NCBI GenBank assembly: GCA_049999765.1 | Contig: JBNGIQ010008277.1 | Span: forward strand, 1 to 27,208 | DNA from: Phaeoceros laevis | Lineage: Eukaryota; Anthocerotophyta; Anthocerotopsida; Notothyladales | Direction: 5' to 3' | Length of the DNA stretch: 27,208 nucleotides | Shown: piece by piece, positions 19,035 to 27,208 of the stretch | Numbering within the stretch: position 1 is the first letter of the stretch | Layout: each line of letters starts with the position of its first letter | The notes under the pieces: generated by a model | Told to the model about the DNA's origin: nothing | What the model saw: the letters and a program-made list of their open reading frames with translations, nothing else | Database searches by the model: none | Position numbers and translations under genes: made by a program

Positions 19035-19931
19035 ATGGCGGCAGCAATGCGGCCTCTGCTCACTGCTGTAATTCTCTTGAGCTGCAGTCTTGTCGGCAGT
19101 AAGGGAGCATGGGCAGCATCGTGCACGAGCAGGAGCAGTAACCGGAAATGCCGGGACCAGAAGCTGAGTTGCTGCCGCGAAGGGTTCAGGGATTTGTGCA
19201 AGAACCTCACCAGGGACAGACGCAATTGCGGCGTCTGCAGTCACATCTGTCCTGATCCCGGCGTTTGCTGCAATTCCAGGTGCGTGGACACCTCCAAGGA
19301 CCGCAGGAACTGCGGCTCCTGCGGCAACACCTGCCCCGCAATTCCTGCGGTCCGGGGCTGCTGCAACGGGAAGTGCCTCGACCTGCGCGGTGATCCTCAT
19401 AACTGCGGGCAGTGCGGTAACGCTTGCCCCGACGGCACCGCCTGCTGCTCGGGCGCCTGCACCGAATTCTCCTCCAACAGCAGCAGCAACTGCGGCTCTT
19501 GCGGCAACGCCTGCCCCGACGGCCACATCTGCTGCTCGGGCACCTGCCTCGACTCCTCAGCGGACCGGGCCAACTGCGGTGCCTGCGGCGCCGTGTGCCC
19601 TTCCGACGCCTTCGGCCAGCAGCTGCAGTGCTGCTCAGGGACTTGCAAGGATCCGCAGGCCGACGACATGAACTGCGGTGGGTGCGGGAGCGCGTGCGAC
19701 GCCGGAAGCAGCTGCTGCGACGGCGTGTGCACCGATTTCTCCTCCGACAAGCAGAGCTGTGGGAGCTGCCGGAACTACTGCGCGCCGGTGAGCGCCCTGT
19801 GCTGCGGGGGGGAGTGCTTCCAGCCGGATGACAGCAGACATTGTGGCCAGTGCGGGAATGCTTGCGCGCAGGACGAAATCTGCTGCTCCGGTGCCTGCGC
19901 TGTCATGGACCGTGCTGACTGTATAGACTGA
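19035..19931 (+). CDS. STIG1-like secreted Cys-rich repeat protein
   Basis: Stigma-specific Stig1-type protein, 298 residues, intronless. The signal peptide (MRPLLTAVILLSCSLVGSKG..) argues for a start at 19035 or 19047 rather than the in-frame ATG at 18999, which would put a charged stretch before it. The mature protein is about eight tandem repeats of the pattern D..NCG.CG..C....CC.G.C: (N/S/H)CGxC occurs in NCGVC, NCGSC, NCGQC, NCGSC, NCGAC, NCGGC, SCGSC and HCGQC, with nine CC pairs. All Cys would be disulfide-bonded, so it acts in the apoplast. Seed-plant STIG1 proteins are shorter (about 140-160 residues), so this one has more repeats. Function in this organism is unknown; family members act in pistil exudate and pollen tube signalling. 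Confidence 0.88.
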   Translation: MAAAMRPLLTAVILLSCSLVGSKGAWAASCTSRSSNRKCRDQKLSCCREGFRDLCKNLTRDRRNCGVCSHICPDPGVCCNSRCVDTSKDRRNCGSCGNTCPAIPAVRGCCNGKCLDLRGDPHNCGQCGNACPDGTACCSGACTEFSSNSSSNCGSCGNACPDGHICCSGTCLDSSADRANCGACGAVCPSDAFGQQLQCCSGTCKDPQADDMNCGGCGSACDAGSSCCDGVCTDFSSDKQSCGSCRNYCAPVSALCCGGECFQPDDSRHCGQCGNACAQDEICCSGACAVMDRADCID

Positions 19932-20291
19932 ATGCTGAAGGTTTGTTTAGCGGGAGCGTATGTAGCACGATAGCACGAAACTTGTGTCCACGGGAGGTAG
20001 GAACTTCATGAAGTGTGGGAGGTGACACAAGGACTGTAAACATCAAGAAGAAGCAGCAGCTTTACTAGTTAACGTGCTCGCGAGCTTGTTGAAGTTTGCC
20101 TTAGTTATGGCCAAGTGTTGTATAAGCCAAAATCCGGAGCCTACATTGCCAATGGTCCCAAATTAAAGATCAGTATACTACTAGTCTAGTCATTAGGACT
20201 TTGCCTACAGCTGCTAAGCAAATTTTCTCCGCCACAACATGCATCCCACTTTGAGCACTCGTGCTGCATGTAGCTCTCTCCCCAACCGTTT
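19932..20291. other. Convergent intergenic region
   Basis: Lies between the 3' ends of the STIG1-like gene (plus) and the small precursor gene (minus). It presumably holds both 3'UTRs; an AATTAAAG at 20161-20168 on the plus strand may serve as a polyadenylation signal. No other feature is seen. Confidence 0.45.
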
Positions 20292-20921
20292 TCAAAAGAA
20301 TCTGAGGACAGATTTTTTCCCATTTTTCGATGCTAAAATAATGCGACCTGGTCCCTCAGTCGTCACAATGTCATTATTCGTGCTGCTGAGGCGGCGATTG
20401 TGGGATTGTGGCAGATGGTAGTGGTTGCCGGTTCTCTTATGCTTCCTCATCTTCTTCACCTTGGGCTTCGTCACCACGGGTGGCGCTGGGTGCGCACCGA
20501 TACCAATTATGGTGGCACCAGGCACTCTCGGCCACGGCTGAGCGGGCTGGGTGCCATCGCTGGGTGGTTTTACACGTCCTACTGGATCCGGGCCCACGTA
20601 CACAACAATTGGGATCTGGTCTGCGGGTACAGACCTGACCGTGAGCGAGTCTGCAGCAAGAAAACAACTCACAGCTCAGGATTTTACAAGCTTAGGTAGC
20701 TCAATATGTGCTAGCTGCGAACTCAATCAAGGGTCCCGATGGATTTCAAAGCATCAGCTAGCTAGTGCAGAACACATGTGTGAAAGGTAATTTGTACCTG
20801 AAGCTTCAGTGAGATGTCGGCCGGCAAACCCCATGGGCAGATAGCTTGCTAACATGCACAAAAGCAAGGAGAGCAGGACGCAAACTTTTAGAAAGTATCT
20901 CTGGGGCTGCGACTTGCCCAT
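20292..20921 (-). CDS. Small secreted basic, Pro-rich protein, unknown
   Basis: Two exons (20921-20798, 20650-20292) joined across a 147-nt GT..AG intron; phases agree (G|AC) and give 160 residues. The start is the first ATG in the frame; upstream codons lack an ATG. Residues ~8-33 form a signal peptide (YFLKVCVLLSLLLCMLASYL..). The mature part has three sections: a Pro/Val-rich segment (PIVVYVGPDPVGRVKPPSDG, VPGATIIGIGAHPAPPVV), a strongly basic linker (KPKVKKMRKHKRTG) and a C-terminal tail with a possible dibasic site (HNRRLSSTNND.. to KNGKKSVLRFF). There are no Cys in the mature chain. This layout resembles a processed peptide precursor, but it matches no known peptide-hormone family I can name. 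A TATA box lies far upstream (21236-21242). Confidence 0.62.
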
Positions 20922-21235
20922 GATGGATATGGCTTTCAAGAACAGGCTTGAAATCAAACTTTTGAGAAATTTCAAGCTTGCCTTTGTCTCGATTTCCTAT
21001 TGAAACACCATAATCAGCCAACCAAGAGTCAAATCCATGCTCAGATTCACTTGAGTGCCCAACTCCAAACAACGCTGACTCTTACAACTCTGCTGGAAGC
21101 CAAGTAACTATGAGCATAATTTAAAAAATGGTCCTTACTCACCGCAGCTTGCCAATGGGGTGAACCTGCAGCTGGTGCGTTAGTGGTGCTTGCAACTGGA
21201 TGCATGTAACTTACATGTCCTAGGCCTTGCCTTTC

Positions 21236-21242
21236 ATATATA
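21236..21242 (-). promoter_or_regulatory. Candidate TATA box, minus strand
   Basis: CCTATATATG on the minus strand lies ~315 nt upstream of the small precursor gene. It would give a long 5'UTR (~285 nt) or an unseen 5'UTR intron. Weak evidence. Confidence 0.35.
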
Positions 21243-21299
21243 GGATCCGGAGCCCAACCTCTCCTTGGAGCTCGGAACTGTAACTCTAAGCTCAAGTGT

Positions 21300-21750
21300 T
21301 GAAGCTAGCTAGGTCCTTAGAGCTCGGGCGAATCCGTAACGGCGAGATGGTCAAAATTGAGAGCACTTGCTCACAGTTCTCCTTGGGACGTGGAGGCTAG
21401 CTAGCTAGTTAGTTATTCAGGCACTTGAGCCCATGGCCATCTTCTTCTCATATATAGCTCTTGAATGCTGTACATGAGACTCGGTGCAAAAACGTTACAC
21501 TAAAAAAAATTTAAAGAGACTCAGTGCAAAAACAATTATGTGATCTCGACACTGTCATGGGCATACGTTTGAAGTTTCCAATTTGCATAGCTAGCACCAC
21601 CGAGACAAGGACACCAATTCCAACACGCTTCTAGGCAAAATATCAAGGATCAAGGCCGGGCTGCTAACCGTATAGATATATTAAGGAATTCATTTCAAGC
21701 GTCACTGTCTCGAGTCTCGACCACTTGACTCTATTGACTCATGGCCGGGC
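21300..21750. other. Intergenic, no gene seen
   Basis: AT-rich sequence with short GCTAGCTAGC runs and a repeated GAGACTC(A/G)GTGCAAAAAC block (~21475 and ~21518). No coding or RNA gene is supported. Confidence 0.5.
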
Positions 21751-21755
21751 CGGCC

Positions 21756-21762
21756 TATATAT
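21756..21762 (+). promoter_or_regulatory. TATA box of carboxypeptidase gene
   Basis: CCTATATATG at ~390 nt before the start codon. A plausible 5'UTR intron (donor GGGTGAGC at 21935, acceptor CAACACAG ending 22138) would reduce the mature leader to under 200 nt. Both calls rest on motifs only. Confidence 0.45.
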
Positions 21763-22150
21763 GTGCAGCACCTTGGGTGGTCTGCAACATACTTCCAAGT
21801 GACACTCTCAAACAGGGTTGGGCAAGCCAGCGGCGGCGAGCCGAGCGGTGTCTTCGTTCTTGACCTACAGCAGCCAGCGCGCACTCCATCGCGGTACCGA
21901 GTCCTGAAGCTAGCGCCCGCCTGAATTCATCTGGGTGAGCATTGCATGAAACTTGTCTCTGTAAATCTGTGCTAGCTGATGAGGTTTGCAAGCATCGTAG
22001 AGTCCAATTCGATCTCTCTTCCCACTCGAATGAATCCCTATCTCCCTGCCTTTCTTCCTGCTGCTGCTCTAAGAGCTGGAAAACCTGACTCCCAGCCGCT
22101 TTGCAACTGACAATCTCTTGCGATTTGCTTCAACACAGGATTATTCATCC

Positions 22151-23914
22151 ATGGGGGAACTCTGCAGCAAGATGTGGCGGACTGTGGCGCTGCTGGCGCT
22201 TCTTGCGCTCATCTCCGGCGCCAGCATAGCGGCTGGGGCGGACGCTCCACCGGAGCTTTCAGAGATCACGTTCGTTCCAGGGTTCACCGGCGGCGCATTC
22301 CCGTCGCGGCACTACGGCGGCCACGTCACGGTGGACGAGGCCAGCGGCCGGCAGCTCTACTACTACCTCGTGGAATCGGAGGGCGATCCGACCACAGATC
22401 CGCTGGTGCTGTGGCTCAACGGCGGGCCGGGCTGCTCCAGCTTCGACGGCTGGGTGTACGAGCACGGGCCGTTCAACCTAGCTCCGGCGCCGGTGAAGGG
22501 CGGCCTCCCCAGCCTGAGCATCAACCCGTACAGCTGGTCCAAGGCCGCCAACATGCTCTACCTGGACTCCCCGGCCGGTGTGGGCTTCAGCTTCTCCCGG
22601 AACGCGGCGGACTACACCACCAACGACACCAGGACTGCGCATGACACCTACATCTTTCTCCAGCGGTGGCTCCAGCTCTACCCCAGGTTCGGGAACAGCT
22701 CCGTCTACCTCTCGGGGGAGTCCTTCGCGGGGGTGTACGTCCCTACTTTGGTGCAACACATACATTCCACGCAGGAGCTCAGCAAAGAAGACAACAACAC
22801 AGACGTCCAAGGAGGCCTGGGAGGCCGAATCAACCTCAAGGGGTACCTTTTGGGCAACCCCTCCACCGACGACACGTTCGACCAGGACGGGCTGGTGCAG
22901 TTCATGTACGGCATGGGCTTGATCTCGCAGGACCAGTACGAGTTAGCGGAGACCAACTGCAACCGCTCCTACATGCCACCGTACACCCCGGCCTGCTACG
23001 ACACGCTGGTGGCCTTGGACAACACCACCTGGGACCTCAACATGTACAACATCCTGGAGCCCTGCTTCCACGAGCCCGACGCCGCCGTCGCCGGTGCAGT
23101 TGACAGGGGGAGCTTGCTGCCGGCGTCGTTCCTGGAGCTTGGACGGACGGACAAGGAGCTGCCTGTGCGCAAACGGATGTTCGGCCGGGCGTGGCCGTTG
23201 CGTGCGGGGCTTCCCGACGGGCGCATCGCAACGTGGCCGGAGCTGGCGGCCGCTAACCACAGGAGGATCGTGGACTGCACCGACGACAGCGTCGCTTCCA
23301 ACTGGCTCAACGGCGCCGGCGTCCGGCAGGCTATCCATGCTGGGGAGCAGGATAACAGCGTTAACGGCACCGGGCCCTGGGTGCTGTGCACCAACATCAT
23401 CAAGTACGACCACGACGCCGGGAGTATGGTCCCGTTCCACAGATTGGCCAGGGAGCAGGGGTATCGGGCACTGGTCTACAGCGGGGACCACGACATGTGC
23501 GTGCCGTACACCGGGACGGAGTCGTGGGTGAGAAGTTTGGGGTACCCTACGTTGCAGAGCTGGAAGCCTTGGTACTTGGATGATCAGGTTGCTGGCTTCA
23601 GCGTCAAGTATGAGCACGATTTCACGTTTGCCACTGTCCTGGGCAGCGGCCACACGGTATGTGATTTACACGTTTCCGGATGTCACCACTTTTGGGTTGG
23701 GTTAGTTGCCATGCATGTAGATTTGTGGTATTTGTGGGCTTGAGCTGCAGTTTTCACTCATGAATTGGCCATGGATGCCTGCACCGAGTATTCTTGATTG
23801 GGTTTCTTCTTACAAGCTCAGTGGTGATGTGCATAATTTGATCAGGTCCCCGAATACAAGCCTGCTCAAGCGCTGGCTATGTTTCAGCGATGGTTGAAGG
23901 CAGAGCCGCTTTAG
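22151..23914 (+). CDS. Serine carboxypeptidase-like protein (S10), two exons
   Basis: Peptidase family S10 (SCPL), a secreted or vacuolar enzyme that removes C-terminal residues or, in some members, acts as an acyltransferase. Exons 22151-23656 and 23846-23914 join at ..GSGHT|VPEYKPAQAL across a 189-nt intron, giving 524 residues, the usual size. The start is the first ATG (MGELCSKMWRTVALLALLAL..) and opens a signal peptide. Conserved blocks: WLNGGPGCSSFDGWVYEHGP (from residue 88), NMLYLDSPAGVGFSFS, catalytic Ser191 in GESFAGVYVP, INLKGYLLGNPSTDD, the acidic catalytic site in YSGDHDMCVPY, and His501 in GSGHTVPEYKP. Several N-glycosylation sequons (NDT, NSS, NNT, NRS, NTT, NGT). Most like the SCPL20-type plant carboxypeptidases by the CSSFDG..YEHGPFN block. 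Appears intact. Confidence 0.95.
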
Positions 23915-24500
23915 CTTGATCAGCAGGAAATACGTACTCAGAATTGAATCTAGACGAACTGGTCCTCTATGGCTAGCAGGGACATGGATTAACTTTGCAA
24001 GCTTATGTGAACTTAGAGAGTAGCTGCTGACCAGTTGTAATTGGTGCTGCCTCTAAGAAGTACATGGTCACACAGCTCATCTATAGCTAGTAAGCAGCGC
24101 AGTTTTGAGACCCTCGCACAAGTTTTCAAGGATCTGAATTCTCGTTTCCATCTAACAATGCAAATTTAAATGCTTTTTGGGCTGCTCAACGCTCCTTTCC
24201 AGAGCGGCTTCTCTCTCTAGGCTATGGTGCAAGTGTTTTCTTGGCCATGGCCGCTGGTCAACTCACGTTTGACCGAGCATAGTTTCCCTTTGAGTCCACC
24301 GCTACTCCTGTTCAGCACTGCGGGCCCTGAGCGCAAGAGGCTAGCCGTGATTTTGCGCTGCTAGGCGGCTGAAGATGCTCTATATCGTTCATGTCACCAC
24401 GAATTTCGTGCTTTCACCATTGTTGCTCTGTTCTTGCTCTTGTTTCACCCGCTAAGAAACATGCCTACATGACGAGCACAAGAACCCAAGGAGGGACGAG
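23915..24500. other. Carboxypeptidase 3' flank
   Basis: The first part should be the carboxypeptidase 3'UTR. The remainder shows no gene, RNA or clear repeat before the (CTA)n tail near 24505. Confidence 0.5.
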
Positions 24501-24502
24501 CG

Positions 24503-24900
24503 TAGCAGTAGTAGTAGTAGTAGTAGGATGATTATGGTGTTTAGCCAACTCCACATGGGAATTGAACACCCCGTCAGGTTTTTCGACCAGTGAACAGGAG
24601 CCCCCGTCCAGGGATTGCAAGCAACAACCGGGAGCCCCCGTTCAGGGACCTTGGTCTACCTGTTGGGGCTACAACCGCAAATTTGCTGCATCCGCCAGCA
24701 TCCGCCAAAAGCCATGAACAGACAGTGAAACCTAACGTCGAAAGAATGGCAACCCACACAGAAACCCCTGCCTGGTACACGTCCCTAGAAGAAAAAAACT
24801 TGATAGCCCTAGAAGAAAAAAACTTGATATTTCCTCTCTCTACCGGGCTGCATGGCCTGACTAACCAACCACGGCCCAACACAGGCCCAAATCTTCTTTG
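24503..24900 (-). repeat. (CTA)n-tailed repeat, copy c (longest)
   Basis: On the minus strand the shared 3' block (CCTGACGGGGTGTTCAATTC .. AACACCATAATCATC) is at 24527-24572, ending in (CTA)n. Upstream sequence to ~24900 appears to belong to the same insertion and holds two internal repeats: GGGAGCCCCCGT(C/T)CAGGGA, 33 bp apart (~24599 and ~24632), and a 24-bp tandem duplication (24783-24806, 24807-24830). The 5' limit is uncertain. A non-LTR retroelement is inferred from the shared 3' end and simple-repeat tail. Confidence 0.6.
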
Positions 24901-25053
24901 TTAAAAGCACACTCAGAACTGTGCCGACGAAATGTCGTAGGACATGAAAAGCTAGGAAGTGGCTAGGAAATAAACGCAACAACGAGTCCTTCGACCGGCA
25001 ACATGACTTATGATCGAAGATCAACGACCAATTCGCACCGGAACGCAGTAGTA

Positions 25054-25377
25054 GGGGAACTCATTCCTCAGCCGTCCCGGCCAGACAGGGTTGTCCGTCA
25101 GAGCCCTCTGACGGACAACCCGTCGGGTCCCGACGGGCACCTAAAGAGGTCCCCATCGGAGCAGCCGCGGCAAACTCCAAGTGCGCTGCCGCCCGTGGCG
25201 TTTTTAAAATATAAAGACATCAAACCTTAAACCACAAACGTTAAAACCTAAAATCCGCCAATGCCAAGTTCGCCGTCAAGTTCACGCAAAAAAAACTGAC
25301 GGACAACCCGTTGCACGCTCACGGCCAACTCAGACTTGGCCGTGACCTAGTCCCGACGGCTGAGGAATGAGTCCCCC
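25054..25377. mobile_element. TA-flanked MITE with nested hairpins
   Basis: A 324-bp element has 23-bp terminal inverted repeats with one mismatch (GGGG(A/G)ACTCATTCCTC..), flanked by TA on both sides (25052-25053, 25378-25379) as a likely target-site duplication, pointing to the Tc1/mariner type. Inside are three near-loopless stems: 25090-25103/25106-25119 (14 bp, perfect), 25119-25127/25129-25137 (9 bp, perfect) and 25320-25328/25336-25344 (9 bp, perfect). CTGACGGACAACCCG occurs twice. No transposase is encoded. Confidence 0.82.
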
Positions 25378-25398
25378 TAGTGTGGACAAACTTTAGGC

Positions 25399-25790
25399 TG
25401 TCAGGGAGGTGTCACGGTCCAAGGCACCAGTTATTGTTTGACCTAAACAACGAAACCTAACTACTGCAGCACACTCACTACCTACAATAACCCACAAATA
25501 GTATAAAATAGATCACAATAGTCATAAACCCTTAAACACCCCCTAGAAACGCCCCAATACGGCGGCATGCTCTGCCATTAGCTTTTTAACGACACTATGC
25601 ACGTTTTAAATTACAATGTCGGTCAGGAAGTTGCTAACACACTAGCTTAGAAACAACTACTTTGATGTAGTTACAATATAAAAGAGTTCACTACCACATA
25701 GCATGTGCACCCGACTAGCACATGCACTGCCTAGTACCCACTACTTTCTTAGTTAACTCATTATTTCTAACATTCTCATTATTCCTAACA
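25399..25790 (-). repeat. Probable copia LTR, minus strand
   Basis: Downstream of the minus-strand copia polyprotein stop, a TGTTAG at 25790 (minus) and CTGACA ending at 25399 bound ~392 bp with matching TG..CA ends, similar in size to the LTR at 472-865. An 18-bp tandem duplication (25759-25776, 25777-25794) lies at its edge and creates a second possible start at 25772. There is no convincing polypurine tract. Confidence 0.5.
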
Positions 25791-25830
25791 TTCTCATTGA
25801 GCAACTCGAAGTATTGAAATGCTTTACATC

Positions 25831-26780
25831 TCACACATGTAATCCTACTATCTTCGCAAATTTGGAATGCTTATCAGCACTCCAAGCTTTTATCAACATA
25901 TCAGCTACCATGTCTTAAGTTGCGCAATATTTACTCTACCTTGATCTCTTTTGACTCTAGTTTTTCTCGTAAGAAGTGATGCCGTACTTCGATATGTGTT
26001 ATTCTTGAATGAAATTTCGCAATCTTCGAAGGAAAATGCAATCCTGATTATCATAAAGATAACCATCGGTTTCAGTTGCTTAAAGCTCATCTGTTTAAGT
26101 AAGTTCCTCAACCAAATAGCCTCCATACTCGTAGCACATGTCACCATATACTCTGCCTCTGTTGTTGATAGAGCAACAGTTGGTTGACACCTATTGTTCC
26201 AAGAAATAGCTCATTCATGTAACATAAACACATAACCTGTAGTAAATCTTTTACTATCTACGTCTTCAGCGTAGTCAGAATTACAGTATCCAACTGAAAT
26301 AATAGTCTCATCTTTAGACTGTTCTCTGCCGTACACAAAATTGGATTGTTTTGTACCTTGTAAATACCTAAAAATCCTTTTTACTACTTAAACATGCGGT
26401 TCTCTTAGATTCCACATAAACTGACTCACCACTCCCACTGCTTCGGTAATATCAAATAATATCGGTAATATCGGTAATATCAAATATTGGTAATATCTTG
26501 TAGCCATACTCAAACAAATTAAACATCCCACCGCATATTGAGAGAAGAGTTTATCTATCTTATCCATCTCCTGCTATGTAGCTAGTAGGATACATTGATT
26601 TTGACAACTTCACATCGATCAACATAGGTGTCTTCATGGCTTTGCAATCTCCATTCCAAAGTGCTCCAAGGTGTGTATCACATACCTTTCTTGACTCAAG
26701 CTAATTTGTCTGTTACCTCTCTTACGCTTTGTCTGTATCCCTAGATAATAATGTTCTCTTATATCCTTCATTGAAAAGGC
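25831..26780 (-). pseudogene. Ty1/copia RT-RNase H remnant, inverted
   Basis: Read on the minus strand in several frames: YYLGIQTKRKRGNRQISLSQ, HTLEHFGMEIAKAMKTPMLI, KLSKSMYPTS (end of reverse transcriptase), then RIFRYLQGTKQSNFVYG, VALSTTEAEYMVTCATSMEA, IWLRNLLKQMSFKQLKPM (RNase H) and DMVADMLIKAWSADKHSKF before TGA at 25831-25833. Stops and frameshifts are numerous. A different copia lineage from the one at 1-865, as the aligned RNase H blocks differ clearly. It is oriented opposite to that element. Confidence 0.9.
26444..26497. repeat. AT-rich short tandem repeat
   Basis: Irregular GGTAATATC units (GGTAATATCAAATAATATC, GGTAATATC, GGTAATATC) inside the decayed copia remnant. Simple slippage product. 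Confidence 0.8.
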
Positions 26781-27208
26781 CCTTGCATGCTACACTAGGT
26801 CGTTTCTGGATGTTCACCCTCACACTTCGATTTTTTTCCAACTTCAAAGTTTCATAATGCTTTGTAGAAATGTTGGATTCATTATTTTTCTAGCTTATTA
26901 GGTAGATCTCATTAAAGTGATCTCAAAAAGTACATTTTTTGAAAAATTTGCATTCTTGTACTTTGATATACGAAGGTTTAACTTCCAAAAATACATGTAT
27001 CCGCCCGTGGGGTACTTTTATGTATTTTTGTCCATTTGTTGATTCTAATTTATTACCCACGAAGTATAAAAAACATGCATCATAGATTTATGTTATAAAA
27101 TAATGAAGTTTAGTTCTCTAAGTTCTAAGTCCTTAGAAAACTTTATTATCCCAAAATTAATAAAGATAGGTTTTTTTTGAAATTTTCTTGTTGAGCTCTA
27201 CCCTAATA
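26781..27208. other. AT-rich end of window, no gene seen
   Basis: Probably more of the decayed copia element (minus strand), but no reverse-transcriptase motif could be read with confidence. Confidence 0.4.

Noticed and set aside
19008-19526. 172-codon minus-strand Ala-rich open frame
   Set aside because: Shadow of the Cys-rich STIG1-like repeats; Ala/Val composition is the complement of TGC/GGC codons.
22118-22150. In-frame extension upstream of the carboxypeptidase ATG
   Set aside because: The upstream codons contain no ATG (only TTG), and a likely splice acceptor lies at 22138.
22943-23653. 236-codon minus-strand open frame
   Set aside because: Antisense to the well-supported carboxypeptidase exon; long only because the exon is GC-rich. 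No family resemblance.
24527-24600. tRNA-derived SINE promoter (GGTCGAAAAACC as a B box)
   Set aside because: The match to the B box is imperfect and no A box is found at the proper distance, so tRNA ancestry is not claimed.

Overview
The window looks like nuclear DNA of a land plant. The evidence is intron-containing genes of plant-type families (LRR receptor-like protein, plant DYRK kinase, STIG1-type Cys-rich protein, serine carboxypeptidase-like protein, meiotic MND1), decayed PLS-type pentatricopeptide (PPR) sequence, and Ty1/copia retroelement remnants at both ends. Introns are short (94-301 nt inside the two best-resolved genes) and genes are fairly close together. This, with the PPR debris, would suit a compact non-seed plant genome such as a lycophyte, but that is inference and the species cannot be fixed from sequence alone.

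Layout. 1-870: 3' end of a frameshifted Ty1/copia element with its 3' LTR. 1171-3315: LRR receptor-like protein gene interrupted by one in-frame TGA. 3228-4142 and 8218-9091: two copies of a segmental duplication that starts inside the last codons of that LRR gene. 4143-6510: repeats, a possible unknown decayed gene, and PPR fragments in both orientations, including an almost perfect 76-bp palindrome. 7327-7965: intronless gene for a secreted protein of no family I recognise, whose stop codon lies in a repeat. 10539-14266 (minus): six-exon DYRK-family kinase. 15253-16334 (minus): partly resolved gene, divergent from MND1 (16649-18405, plus, nine exons). 19035-19931: secreted STIG1-like protein with eight Cys-rich repeats. 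20292-20921 (minus): two-exon gene for a small secreted basic/proline-rich protein, unrecognised. 22151-23914: two-exon serine carboxypeptidase-like protein. 24500-27208: (CTA)n-tailed repeat, a TA-flanked MITE full of hairpins, and an inverted Ty1/copia remnant with a probable LTR.

The genes do not form a pathway. Four of the resolved genes encode secretory-pathway products (LRR protein, unknown secreted protein, STIG1-like, carboxypeptidase), and the small basic precursor is a fifth. The most interesting material is the two unrecognised secreted proteins, the recently formed palindromes, and the repeat/duplication structure around the LRR gene.
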